Origin: Xenopus tropicalis
Lineage: Eukaryota > Chordata > Amphibia > Anura > Pipidae
Assembly (NCBI RefSeq): GCF_000004195.4
Contig: NC_030679.2
Coordinates: forward strand, 149,159,040-149,223,039
DNA length: 64,000 bases
Direction of reading: 5' to 3'
Below the pieces are notes generated by a model. That model had not been told where the DNA came from. It searched no databases and saw only the letters and a list, made by a program, of their open reading frames with translations. How positions within the stretch are numbered: position 1 is the stretch's first letter; every line of letters starts with the position of its first letter. Shown here one piece after another: positions 9,740-20,915 of this stretch. A program made the translations under genes and the position numbers.

Positions 9740-12700
9740 CCCCAGGAAACCATACATTTTTGAAAACTACACATTCTGGCGAATCTGAAATGGGTAACTA
9801 TGTCTTCCAACTCCTAAGTACCAAACGGCAATGCTTTACTGAATTTAGCATTTTCTATAAAAAATTATGAAAATTCTAAAAAATCACCTCAAATCTTCCA
9901 TTTTCAAGCACCTTATCTCCCACATAACATTAGGTACAAAGAAAACACACCCTAAATATGAAAGCCAGGGGTCCACTGAACAGTTTGATGCCCATTCTGC
10001 ATAGGATCACCGATGTATCTGGAATTTAGAGACCCCAAAAGGAAGTTAGTACATACAAATTGCCCAGGAGATCTCTTTAGCTACTGAAAATTCAACACAT
10101 TTACTGCATTTTCTGTGGGGTAAAAACACAAAAAAATACATTGACCCCCCAAAATCATATATTTTTGGAAAGTACACATTCGGACAAATTCAAAATTGGT
10201 ACCCATGTCTTTCTACTCCAAACTACTGAGTCGCAATTCTTTCCCAAAATTGCCAGTTTTGATGAAATACCTAAAAATCACATCAAATCTTCCACTTTCA
10301 AGCACCTTATCTCCCACATAACATTAGGTACCAAAAGAACACACCTAAATATGAAAGCCAAGGGTCCGCTGAACAGTTTGATGCCCATTGTGCATAGGAA
10401 CACCAATGTATCTGGCATTTAGAGACCCCATAAGGAAGTTAGTGCATACAAATTGCCCAGGAGATCTCTTTAGCTACTGAAAATTCAATACGTTTACTGC
10501 ATTTTCTGTGGGGTAAAAACCCCAAAAAATACATTGACCCCCCAAAACCATATATTTTTGGAAAGTACACATTCGGGCGAATTCAAAATTGGTACCCATG
10601 TCTTTCTACTCCAAACTACAGAGTCGCAGTGCTTTCCCAAAATTGCTAGTTTTGGTGAAATACCTGAAAATCACATCAAATCTTCCACTTTCAAGCACCA
10701 TATCTCCCACATAACATTAGGTACCAAGAAAACACACCCCAAATATGAAAGCCAAGGATCCGCTGAACAGTTTGATGCCCATTGTGCATAGGATCACCAA
10801 TGTATCTGGCATTTAGAGACCCCAAAAGGAAGTTAGTGCATACAAAGTGTATACACTGCAATATAAGCTACCGGCATGTGCATTATGCGGCATAAGACCC
10901 CCTAACAGTAAGGAGACCCTAGAAAACTATACATTTTCCGAAAGTACACAATCTGACAAAACAAAAATGGGTAAATACATCTTTCTACTGCAAACTACCA
11001 AACTACAAAGCTATGCTAAACAGAACGGTTTTTATGACATTTCTGAAAATTGTCACAAAGCTTGCATTTTACCCCATTATGTACCCCCACATTTTGTACC
11101 GTATCAATATAAAACATTCTAAATATGAATGCCAGGGGTCTACTGAACAGTTTGATGCCCTATATGCATAGATTTACCAAACTATGTGGGGTACAGGGGC
11201 ACCCAAGTAAAAATAGTGCATATGAATTTTCACATAAGATGCTTCGGCTCATGCAGTTTTTGCACCCGGTATGTGTATTATGTGCCATACGACCACCTAA
11301 CAGTAAGGAGACCCTAGAAAACCATATATTTTCCGAAAGTACACATTCTGACAAAACAAAAATGGGTAAATACATCTTTCTACTACAAACTACCAAACTA
11401 CAAAGCTATGCTAAACAGAACGTTTTTTATGACATTTCTGAAAATTGTCACAAAGCTTGCATTTTACCCCATTATGTACCCCCACATTTTGTACCGTATC
11501 AACATAAAACATTCTAAATATGAATGCCAGGTGTCTACTGAACAGTTTGATGCCCTATATGCATAGATTTACCAAACTATGTGGGGTACAGGGGCACCCA
11601 AGTAAAAATAGTGCATATGAATTTTCACATAAGATGCTTCGGCTCATGCAGTTTTTGCACCCGGTATGTGTATTATGTGCCATACGACCACCTAACAGTA
11701 AGGAGACCCTAGAAAACCATATATTTTCCGAAAGTACACATTCTGACAAAACAAAAATGGGTAAATACATCTTTCTACTACAAACTACAAAGCTATGCTA
11801 AACAGAACGTTTTTTATGACATTTCTGAAAATTGTCACAAAGCTTGCATTTTACCCCATTATGTACCCCCACATTTTGTACCGTATCAACATAAAACATT
11901 CTAAATATGAATGCCAGGGGTCTACTGAACAGTTTGATGCCCTATATGCATAGATTTACCAAACTATGTGGGGTACAGGGGCACCCAAGTAAAAATAGTG
12001 CATATGAATTTTCCCATAAGATGCTTCGGCTCATGCAGTTTTTGCACCCGGTATGTGTATTATGTGCCATACGACCACCTAACAGTAAGGAGACCCTAGA
12101 AAACCATATATTTTCCGAAAGTACACATTCTGACAAAACAAAAATGGGTAAATACATCTTTCTACTACAAACTACCAAACTACAAAGCTATGCTAAACAG
12201 AACGTTTTTTATGACATTTCTGAAAATTGTCACAAAGCTTGCATTTTACCCCATTATGTACCCCCACATTTTGTACTGTATCAACATAAAACATTCTAAA
12301 TATGAACGCCAGGGGTCTACTGAACAGTTTGATGCCCTATATGCATAGATTTACCAAACTATGTGGGGTACAGGGGCACCCAAGTAAAAATAGTGCATAT
12401 GAATTTTCCCATAAGATGCTTCGGCTCATGCAGTTTTTGCACCCGGTATGTGTATTATGTGCCATACGACCACCTAACAGTAAGGAGACCCTAGAAAACC
12501 ATATATTTTCCGAAAGTACACATTCTGATAAAACAAAAATTGCTAAATAAAACTTTCTACTGCAAACTACCAAACTACAAAGCTATGCTAAACAGAACGG
12601 TTTTTGTGACATTTCTGAAAATCGTCACAAAGCTTGCATGTTGCCCCATTATGTACCCCACATTTAGTAACGTACCAACATAAAACATTCTTACTATGAA

Positions 12701-13150
12701 CGCCACTAGTCTACTGAACAGTTTGATGCCCAATATGAATAGATTTACCAAACTATGTGGGGTACAGGGGCACCCAAGTAAAAATAGTGCATATGAATTT
12801 TCACATAAGATGCTTCAGCTCATGCAGTTTTTGCACCTGGTATGTGTATTATGTGCCATACGACCCCCTAACAGTAAAGAGACCCTAGAAAACCATATAT
12901 TTTCCGAAAGTACACATTCTGACAAAATAAAAATGGGTAAATAAAACTTTCTACTGCAAACTACCAAATTACAAAGCTATGCTAAACAGAACTGTTTTTG
13001 TGACATTTCTGAAAATTGTCACAAAGCTTGCATGTTGCCCCATTATGTACCCCACATTTAGTAACGTACCAACATAAAACACTCTAAGTATGAACGCCAC
13101 TAGTCTACTGAACAGTTTGATGCCCAATATGAATAGATTTACCAAACTAT
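9740..13150. repeat. About 395-bp tandem array (8-9 units)
   Basis: The landmark CTGAACAGTTTGATGCCC recurs every 387-395 bp through the array. Units from about 9.75 to 10.84 kb form one subfamily (with ACCAAGAAAACACACC-like text). Units from 10.85 to 13.15 kb form another (with AAGATGCTTCGGCTCATGCA), in which neighbouring copies are nearly identical. That suggests recent local amplification. Near-identical 130-codon frames in successive units are by-products of the repeat. Confidence 0.9.
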
Positions 13151-13589
13151 GTGGGGTACAGAGGATGCCAAATTGAAATACAGCAGACAAAATGTCCATT
13201 TGCAAAGACAAGTAACAAAGAACAATGTAAAAAGCAATAAAATTGATAAAGATAAAAAAAAATCACTAAAATCATTTTTTTTTTGCCTAATAATATCTGC
13301 GGGCAGAATAACAGTTTGAGTATTTTGGCTAGGGCAAATAAGTTTTACAGACAAAGTCAAGCGAACAACAACTATGCATAACTGAAAATGCTATAAAATG
13401 GCTAAACATGCAGTAAAATACCCAAAAATCCACCAAAATCACAGAATATGTAGTAGAAACACCAAAATAATACACAAAAGGTATTGCGCAGTGCGGTTAG
13501 CGAATACACTATCCGCAATGGCAATAAAACATTTTTTTCAGGCAAGAATAAAAATGATGCGATTAGAAAAAAAAAAATAATTACAAAAT

Positions 13590-13795
13590 TACATAAGTGT
13601 GTAAGTGTGTGTGTAAAATGTGTTTTGTGTCCATGTGTGTGAGTGTGCAACCAAGTGTGAGTTTTCTCTAAGTGCTGTAAGTGATGAATGTTTGAAAACC
13701 TCCCAAAAATGCATGTGTGTGTGTGTAAGTGTGAGTATAAGTGTGTATTAGTGTAATAAATGTGTGATTGTGTGTTTGTGTGTGTATTTGCCACT
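13590..13795. repeat. GT-rich simple repeat
   Basis: Interrupted (GT)n with AAGTGTGTG and TGTGTAAGTG variants, inside the TTAA element between the array and its GC-rich right arm. Confidence 0.85.
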
Positions 13796-13944
13796 TACTT
13801 TGGGTCTAGAAGATGAGGATCTGCAGGAGAAACTCGATCTGGCACAGCAGCAGTAGATCATGTGAGGAGGCGTGTCAGGAAGCAGGGGGCCAGAGGGGGA
13901 AGCTGCAGAAGGGAGAGGAGCTGCACAGAAAGCCACGTGGATGG

Positions 13945-14171
13945 CAGGTAAGTCCCATGGGGCCCCTGGGCGATCGCTACCCAGGGGCCACTCGTTCCCC
14001 ACCTCTGACTGTTTTCTGGAGGCTGGGGAACGAGTGGGGAGCGAAGGCTTGAAAAGCCATTGCTCCGCTCCCAAAACCGGAAGTGCAGCAGGACGTAGAA
14101 TCTACGTTCTGTGGCACTTTGGTCCTTTGATACACAGGACGTAGATTCTACGTCCTGTGGCACTAAAAAGG
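13945..14171. repeat. Subterminal palindromes of TTAA element
   Basis: CCCCTGGG...CCCAGGGG flanks GCGATCGC (about 13,958-13,988). GTTCCCCACCTC pairs imperfectly with GAGGCTGGGGAAC (13,993-14,031). The palindromic ACGTAGAATCTACGT (14,094-14,108) and ACGTAGATTCTACGT occur as two copies, each followed by CTGTGGCAC. Such structures could be transposase-binding or hairpin sites; function is inferred. Confidence 0.55.
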
Positions 14172-14224
14172 TTAAAGTGATACTTACATGAAAAAAGCAA
14201 CTTTTCAAAATATGAATCTGCATT

Positions 14225-14540
14225 AAGGGGCAGATTTACTAAAACTCTAATATTTACTTAAAAAAAGTCACGAGGAAAAGTCGCTGCTAGAAAAGTCATA
14301 AAAAAACTCGACTTTTTCAAATTGTTGCTATGAAAATCCCGATTTTATCAAATTGTTGCTGCAACAATTCGAAAAAATTTTCAGAAAAAAACCCAAAATC
14401 TCTAATGTTGTGAGACAAAAGAAAGATCTTCAAGGAAAGGGAAGGGACTTTTGCCATTGACTTCTATATGAACTCGGCAAATTGTCGAATTCGGATTTCT
14501 AGCCGTTTAGATGCATAGTAAATCTCAGTAAATTAGCCCA
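14225..14540. mobile_element. Harbinger-like MITE, GGGGCAGATTTACT ends
   Basis: The left end TTAAGGGGCAGATTTACTAA is roughly matched in inverted orientation by TAGTAAATCTCAGTAAATTAGCCCATAA at the right. The interior is AT-rich with CGACTTTTTC and GAAAAAGTCG-like arms. A TTA-type target is plausible. No coding capacity. Confidence 0.5.
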
Positions 14541-14719
14541 TAAAAGTTATGTTATGTTGATCGTTTTTCACCGATAGGGCTGTTTTTATAAATAATTATT
14601 ATTTTAGAATCCCAAACCTGACTGTTTTGCCAACCTGACTGTCCCTTCTCAACTTGTCAGTTATAGCTTCTAATGCTATTGGGCTTCTGCTGCACAAATA
14701 TGGCCACCTCCTCATAGAA

Positions 14720-14895
14720 CAGCGGTTCTCAACCTTTGGGTTGGGACCCCTTTGGGGGTCGAATGACCCTTTCACAGGGGTCACCTAAGAACTTCAGAAA
14801 ACACATATTTCCAATGGTCTTAGGAATAATTTTATGGTTGGGGGTCACCACAACATGAGGAACTGTATTAAAGGGTCGCGTCATGAGAACCACTG
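14720..14895. mobile_element. SPIN-type hAT MITE, copy 1
   Basis: Starts CAGCGGTTCTCAACCT, ends AGAACCACTG, with the internal GGGTCACCACAACATGAGG segment of SPIN (Space Invader) elements. It is flanked by a perfect 8-bp target duplication TCATAGAA (14712-14719 and 14896-14903). Non-autonomous, 176 bp. Confidence 0.85.
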
Positions 14896-15014
14896 TCATA
14901 GAAGAACATGAGGGATCTCATGTAAAGCTCATGTAAAGACAATATAATGATGGATGTAAAATGGAGTCAGTATCTCTTTAAAGTCGCCCTTGTGAGTGCA
15001 ACATTTTGCCCTGG

Positions 15015-15620
15015 TGTACATGTGTACAGAATAGAAGGAAAGAAATGGGATGTTTCATTTCACAAAGGACTCAATGCATCATTACTTTGAGTGTTTATTT
15101 AAATAGATCTTTCTGAAAAAGCTTAGTTAGTTTTTACCTTTTCCTTCTGACATGTCAAAGTCTTTCTGATAAAGTGGTTTGACCTCTACTACAGTCAAAT
15201 AAACAATCTACTTAAGGTCTGAAAATGTTGCAGTCACTGTTGTTTTTAATAAAAGCATTCATTCAGTCAATAGGCTGTTCAGTTCCAGAAGTTCTTTAGT
15301 TTCTTCAGGACGGTTTTGACAAAGGTCTTAAGCCAATCACATCAAACACTGATTTAGCAGCTGTTTTGGCCTTTCATTCGAAGGGCAAATGCCCATTGGA
15401 GCCTTTGGCAGATGCTAACCAGAAACTTCTGGCTTGGAAGACAGCCTTTATGGTAGCAAGTACAGGCTGCAGCTCCTCCTTATACTCTATATGGAAAAGT
15501 TTATGCTCGGAACATAGCAAAAAAAAATAAAAAAATCTTAAAGCATATAAATCTTTAAATCCACTATGTTAAATAATGTGTCCACCTTTGCAAAGTTCTA
15601 CTGTCTAGACTTAGAAACCT
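15015..15620 (+). pseudogene. DIRS-type recombinase relic (copy 2)
   Basis: Duplicate of 3665-4215 with small indels. The translation near 15,300-15,480 keeps FLQDGFDKGLKP, DLAAVLAFHSKG and LLAWKTAFMVASTG, followed by the same CSSSLYSI continuation. It lies 1.2 kb before OR2, while copy 1 lies 2 kb before OR1, so it may mark an old segmental duplication carrying the OR. Confidence 0.4.
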
Positions 15621-15766
15621 TAAATGAAGTGGCCTTTGGCAGATGAATTTTGGGGGCAGTTCTTCAAGATTCCTAAAAATCGATTCCCTAATTCCAGTAC
15701 ATGTCGGTAATTAAATCACAACAACAAGAGATCCTTTGCACTCACCCATTGTCAAAATATATAGGG

Positions 15767-15952
15767 CAGTGGTTCTCAACCTTCAAGATGCCGCGACCCT
15801 TTGATACAGTTCCTCATGTTGTGGTGACCCCCAACCATAAAATTATTCCTAAAACCATCGGAAATATGTGTTTTCCAATGGTCTTAGGTGACCCCTGTAA
15901 AAGGGTCGTTCGACCCCCAAAGGGATCCCCACCCACAGGTTGAGAACCGCTG
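15767..15952. mobile_element. SPIN-type hAT MITE, copy 2 (inverted)
   Basis: CAGTGGTTCTCAACCTTC ... GGTTGAGAACCGCTG, opposite orientation to copy 1. Target duplication ATATAGGG / ATTTAGGG (7 of 8). Internal GTGGTGACCCCCAACC is intact. Confidence 0.85.
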
Positions 15953-16574
15953 ATTTAGGGCATTAAGACATTCTGTGCATTAAGCTACCATAGGGGATGA
16001 GTTTGATGTAGTTGGCCAACTTGAATTGCTTGTTAGCTTAATGTGCAGAATGTTTGAGCGCAGAAGGACTCTTGTTGTTGTCTATATGTATTTTGTGGTT
16101 ACAACCTCATTGCACCCCTGCCTAATGGTTTGAAATTTAGTGGTTGAGCACAATTTTCCCTTTTTTGTTATAGTTTATTAGATCCCTGTAGTGTCTATGC
16201 TACCTGAAGGACTACAGAAAATTAAAATTTATGGTAAAATTTTCTTTGTCTGCATTTCGAAAGGCAGCATTATATTGTATGAGCATGGCTTTCTAAACTG
16301 TCATATTTGGGGGTAACTTGTAAATAACACTAATAAGGGGTGGTGGAGATGATGTATATGTTAACTTATATTAACTTAGTGGCTGTGCTAAAGAGGTGAA
16401 ATGAATCTTAACCCATTAGTGTCTGTGCTGCCAAAAGAAAAGGAAAATTTTTGTAAGTCCAAGTTTTATTTTTTGTGATTTTTAAAGGTTGCATATTAAA
16501 CAAATGCAAACATGATTGGATATGTCACTGTGAATCCACTTCTAATATCTCCTAAAAAAGAAATAATAGAAACT

Positions 16575-16780
16575 GAAAGATAAAAAAAACAAACTCTATG
16601 GACTAATTATTTTCAAAAACACAAGAGGTTCTGGAGCTGTCTCTGTAGATTTGCCACTTGTATATATTACTTTTGCTGGTTAATAAACAGAGATCTTGTG
16701 TTGGATACAGTAAAAGTATCCTGGGGCTGACCCAGTACACAGATAGCAGGTCAGTATAATATTACAAGATCATGTCTTCT
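16575..16780 (+). promoter_or_regulatory. Conserved OR upstream block (OR2)
   Basis: A diverged copy of the block seen before OR3, OR4, OR5, OR6 and OR7: CTCTATGGACTAATTATTTTC, then a GGCTCTGGAGATGTCTC-like element, then GTTGGATACAG. It ends only about 75 bp before the OR2 start. It is a candidate promoter or 5' exon. A TAATTA homeodomain-type core is present (LHX2-like cores occur in OR promoters). Confidence 0.45.
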
Positions 16781-16855
16781 GTTGGGGTTGGTAAATACTA
16801 GAACTGGATAAAAAAGTCCAAAATGTACTTTTTGTTTCTCTTCCAGAAAATAAAA

Positions 16856-17818
16856 ATGAAGAACCACTCGATGGTCTCTGAGATTTTCCTTTTGGGATTT
16901 CAGCATCTCAGCAATTGCAAGATCCTGACTTTTTCTTTGATTCTTTGCATTCACGTATTGACCACAACTGAAAACATCCTTGTCATAGCATTGGTAACAG
17001 TCAGCCGAGGTCTTCAGTCTCCCATGTTCTTCTTTCTCCAACAACTCTCCTTCTCTGATCTCCTGGAGACCATGGTTATTGTGCCCACCCTGCTCAGAGC
17101 CTTGATGAATGAAGGAGCTAAAATACCCCTTATTGGCTGTATTGTACAACTTTATTTATTTGCTGTCACTGACATTTTCCAGTGTTTCCTTTTAAGTGTG
17201 ATGTCCTATGACAGATATCTGGCCATCTGCAATCCCCTGCGTTATTCTTCACTAATGAGCCACAGAGTCTGTGTTAAACTAATTGTCATGTCATGGCTGC
17301 TTGCCCTTAGCTTGACACTAGTTACATTGAAAACTGTAGCTACACAAGAGTTCTGCAACCAAAATACCATCAACCATTTCTTCTGTGATTACTTTCCTCT
17401 CCTGGAACTTTCCTGCTCAGACACCTCCTTGGCACGGATATTGACAAATACATTCTCTTTGCTTGTGACTATTTTCCCCTTCATACTCATCATTGGATCC
17501 TATATCTGTATTGCCCATGAAATCCTAAAGATAGTGTCCAGTATTGGGAGACAGAAAGCCTTCTCCACCTGCAGCTCCCACTTGGCCGTGGTCTCCATAT
17601 TTTATGGGACTCTCATTGGTATTTATATGGTTCCCACAGGAAACCAATCACAGACCATTAGCAAACTCCTTTCCCTTTTATACACTGTAGTGACTCCTTT
17701 TATTAACCCAATGATTTACAGCTTGAAAAGTGCAGATATGAAAATGCCCTTAAAAACATTATACAACAATAATACCTATTACTTGCTTTACATTTATTTA
17801 TTGTTCATTAAATATTAA
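16856..17818 (+). CDS. Olfactory receptor 2, altered C-terminus
   Basis: Class II odorant receptor of 320 residues; motifs as in OR1 (NHS at 3-5, MSYDRYLAIC at 117-126, KAFSTCSSHLAVVSIFY, PFINPMIYSL). Start chosen at 16856 because CTTTTTGTTTCTCTTCCAG lies 10 bp upstream, a good 3' splice site; the in-frame ATG at 16823 lies before it. Near the end, the A-run in GATATGAAAATGCCC has four A's against five in all complete sisters. This frameshift replaces the usual MKNALKNII tail with an MKMPLKTLYNNN-type tail rich in Tyr and Leu, about 15 residues longer. The seven membrane segments are unaffected, so function may be retained. Confidence 0.92.
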   Translation: MKNHSMVSEIFLLGFQHLSNCKILTFSLILCIHVLTTTENILVIALVTVSRGLQSPMFFFLQQLSFSDLLETMVIVPTLLRALMNEGAKIPLIGCIVQLYLFAVTDIFQCFLLSVMSYDRYLAICNPLRYSSLMSHRVCVKLIVMSWLLALSLTLVTLKTVATQEFCNQNTINHFFCDYFPLLELSCSDTSLARILTNTFSLLVTIFPFILIIGSYICIAHEILKIVSSIGRQKAFSTCSSHLAVVSIFYGTLIGIYMVPTGNQSQTISKLLSLLYTVVTPFINPMIYSLKSADMKMPLKTLYNNNTYYLLYIYLLFIKY

Positions 17819-19185
17819 AAAAAAACCATAATGATATTAGTTTTATCAGACTATCCATGAAAATATCATCAGTTTCTAGGTTATTTCACTGTAAGGTTTT
17901 GATCTTATCATTAGAGTCCATGATCTGATAATAAGGGTATATCAAATATCAATCAAATATTTCATCCATGGTCAGCTAACTTATTTTTGGTAGGAGGAAG
18001 GTCACTTGCAATGGCAGCTTGGCTTGGTCCTATCATTGTAAGCTCCAAAAGGAACATAAGTAGGAAACAAAATTCTTGTTTGTTCAGACATTAGAGGCCA
18101 AGAGGCCAGTAAACAATCACAACAAAAGAGGGAGACCGCAGGGAGTGAGGCAAGGAGGTGATATTGTTTTTGCTACGCGCCACTTTTTGTGCCAGTTTCA
18201 CAAAAAAACCTGCCAATGGTGAAATAGGGAAATTTGCAGCAAATCCATGCCTGGCAAAAAATTTCCTAGTTGTATATACCCTCTCTTTTGACTGACCATT
18301 ACACTCCATATACTGACCCCCCATTACCCCCTCTATCTGATTTGGCAATGCTAAATGTATTTGGTCCTGCCAATAAAGCTCATTTGATTTGATTTGACTC
18401 ATGTATCTAAAATAACTCCTGTATCACAAACAGGAGGACCAATAGCCCATGAACACGCGGTTCCCATTTCTCGACTGTGAGCATCCTAAACAACCCCTTC
18501 TCCTGTTAAATTGTAAGCTTTATAAAGGAGGTTTCTCTTTATAGCTTACATCTGCTGATATGTGTATGTAATCTGTAATTTTCTGCATTGAAAGAGGTAA
18601 GAATACATTCTTTCCCTTTGCAAATCACTCGTAAGCCCCATGGTGAATATACAGTACAGTTTTGTTTGTAGTACTCATTACCGAAGTAGAGAAAGTCCAG
18701 TGATAACTGATAAGTGACTAAGGTGATAAGAGATACCAAAGATCTCTGTTAAGAGAAGATTGGGGGAAAAGCATACCAACAATATTTGAGCCCTTCCATT
18801 GCCTATATAAGAGCTGCAGGGAAAGACACCACAAAGCAAAACCTTTATAGTTCAATAAAAGTATTGGTGTCAAGGTTGGTAAGAAAAAATGTGCTATTTA
18901 GCAAAAAAGCTATCAGACAGCTAAAATATAGATGGAAATGGGTATTGCAGCTAGGGGTAAAATGAAACCCAATTTAAAAAAAAAAAATATGTAAATAGTA
19001 AAAAATAAAGCAAGAAGGGGCGGGACCCTTATTATCACAGGGGAGGGGGCACTTTGTTGATGAGAACAGAGAAAAAGCAGAAATTCTGAACTGTTATTTT
19101 CTGTCTACACAACTGAGTCAGCTAATGAAGGCTTCCTTTATAATAGACCCAATTCTAGTAATAGAACTACTGATACATGGGTCAT
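17819..19185. other. Intergenic with MITE fragments
   Basis: About 18,165-18,270 matches the right part of the TAGTGATG hAT-like MITE (CCAATGGTGAAATAGGGAAA ... AATCCATGCCTGGCAAAA). The rest, including 18,500-18,880, shows no recognisable gene. Confidence 0.5.
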
Positions 19186-19189
19186 TTAG

Positions 19190-20400
19190 GGGGAAATTCT
19201 AAAGAAACTGAACATGTAAAAGTAAACAAAGGTCCAGAAACTGGGTGGTATTCATCCGAGGATACTGAACAAGCTTAGCTCCGTGACTGCCAAACCTCTT
19301 CACTTTTCAGGATTCGTTGAGGTCTGGCATGGTGCCGAGAGACTGACGAATTGCTAATGTGGTGCCGTTATTTAAAAAGAGATCCCGCTCTCAGCCTGAA
19401 AACTATAGGCCTGTTAGTCTGACATCAGTAGTAGGAAAGCTTTTGGAAGGGGTAATAAGGGATAGGGTACTTTACTTCATTGCAATCATTTGTGTCTAAG
19501 TTACCCTCCCATTTAGATCTACGGGGCAGGGACCTCTATCCTCTTGTCTCTTTGATTCTTAACTTATTGCAACTGTACCTTGTATTTATTTGTATTTATA
19601 ATTAATACTTTGTATTATTATTTTAATAACCCCCTGTTGTACAATCTATTCTACTGTACAGTTGTGAGTACATAAGTCGTACTTTATAAATAAAGATATA
19701 GATACATACATAATATTATGAGTTTGTGCCAGCATGGTTTTATGCATGGCTTTTACGAGGAGGTGAGCAGGAACCTCAATGCTGGAATGGCAGTGGATGT
19801 TATCTACTCGGACTTTACTAAAGCATTTGATACAGTACAACAGAGAAAGTTAAAGATAAAATTGGGGAATTACACAGAGTGGTGGTTAATGGGACATTTT
19901 CTAATTGGATCGGGGTTGGAGTACCTTAAGTCCTTTCCTTTTTAACTTGTTTACTAATGACCTGGAGGTGGGCATTGAAAGTACTGTTTCCATTTAATGT
20001 TTCTAAAATTGGAAAACTGGGCAGCAAATTGGAAAATGAGGTTCAGTGTTGATAAGTGCAAAGTTATTCATTTTGGTAGAAATAATATAAATTTGAGTTA
20101 TACACTAAATGGTAGTGTTTTGGGGGATACTAAATTTAGAAGAATCTGGGTTTTTTTGTAGATAACAAGTTGTCTAATTCCAGGCAGTGTCACTCTGTGG
20201 CTACTAAAGCAAATCCAGTGCTAGGGTAATGGTACTAGCTTTAGTACCCTGGTAAAGCCTCACCTTGAGTATGGGGGGCAATTTTGGGCTCCAGTCCTTC
20301 AGAAGAATATTATTGAGCTGGAGAGAGTGCAGAGACTGCAAATAAACTGGTAAGGTTGGGGCTGTTTTCTCTGGAACAAAGACGCTTCAGAGGGGACAAA
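19190..20400 (+). pseudogene. CR1-type LINE reverse transcriptase relic
   Basis: Broken plus-strand frames carry CR1/Jockey-type RT signatures. Near 19,350-19,440 a CNVVPLFKKRSR-like and NYRPVSLTS-like reading occurs. Near 19,718-19,850 there is QHGF...DVIYSDFTKAFDTV (RT domain with the catalytic Asp region). Near 20,030-20,340 there are KWKMRFSVDKCKV-like and LTLSMGGNFGLQSFR-like readings in mixed frames. Many stops and frameshifts make it inactive. It is interrupted at about 19,484-19,712. Confidence 0.7.
19484..19712. mobile_element. LINE 3'-tail insertion in CR1 relic
   Basis: Sequence with CTACGGGGCAGGGACCTC and AATAAAGATATAGATACATA, ending in a TACATA-type short tandem. It splits the CR1 relic between its upstream and QHGF-coding parts. 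The tail style suggests the 3' end of another non-LTR element; the family is not identified. Confidence 0.4.
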
Positions 20401-20429
20401 ATACTGATTACCTGCTGTTAGACATTAAC

Positions 20430-20915
20430 TTTCTTTTTCTTTGGCTTTTTACTCTGACATCTTAACTAGCTTCTGTTCTAATTCATCTTCCTCTGTTTAT
20501 CATAACACAATCACCATTGCCCTTAATAATCTTACTCCTGCCAGATTATGCCACATTTCTCTTCTAAAATACCAGCCTGTGCTTAGCTCAACAACCCTAC
20601 TATACTGCACTCATAAATTAATTCTCCTTTCAACTCATTACTCTCCCCATTCCTACCTCTCTCTGTAATTTACTCACTGCTCAAAATGAACATTCACTGG
20701 TCTTTTTGTGCACCCTGTGTTCCTCTGTGATCAAAGAGGACATTTCAGAACTTTTAGGCTCCTCATGTCTTACTACATGCACTCTTGATCATATTCCTTC
20801 CACTCTTTGTTAATTGAAAGCCCATCTGTTCCATCTTTCCTCTCGTATCTGGAATGATTCCCTCATTAAAACTTGCCCTAACTACCTCTGTACTGAGAAA
20901 AGCCTTCTTGATCCC
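20430..20915. repeat. Paralogous flank block, copy 1
   Basis: Homologous by eye to about 25,460-26,110, 55,080-55,480 and 62,460-62,850 (shared CTAACTACCTCTGTACTGAG and AAAGCCTTCTTGATCC). It is part of the segmental duplication unit that lies before OR3, OR4, OR6 and OR7. No gene seen. Confidence 0.7.

Larger units (their letters stand above)
9254..14171. mobile_element. 4.9-kb TTAA-flanked element with satellite core
   Basis: The left end reads CCCTTTAAGTGCCAGCC right after TTAA (9250-9253). The right end reads GGCACTAAAAAGG right before TTAA (14172-14175). Reverse complementing the right end gives CCTTTTTAGTGCC, an inverted match. TTAA targets and CCYT ends are typical of piggyBac-type elements; Kolobok also uses TTAA and remains possible. 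The interior is a tandem array (about 9.7-13.2 kb), a GT-rich tract (13.6-13.8 kb) and a GC-rich right arm with palindromes. No transposase frame is present, so it is non-autonomous. Confidence 0.6.

Noticed and set aside
11125..12944. Series of nearly identical frames of 80-130 codons (MNARGLLNSLMPYMHRF...)
   Set aside because: One frame per 395-bp satellite unit; copies end at indels between units, and the antisense is open too.
19718..19945. 75-codon frame with DVIYSDFTKAFDTV as a possible gene
   Set aside because: It is a fragment of a decayed CR1 reverse transcriptase with frameshifts on both sides.
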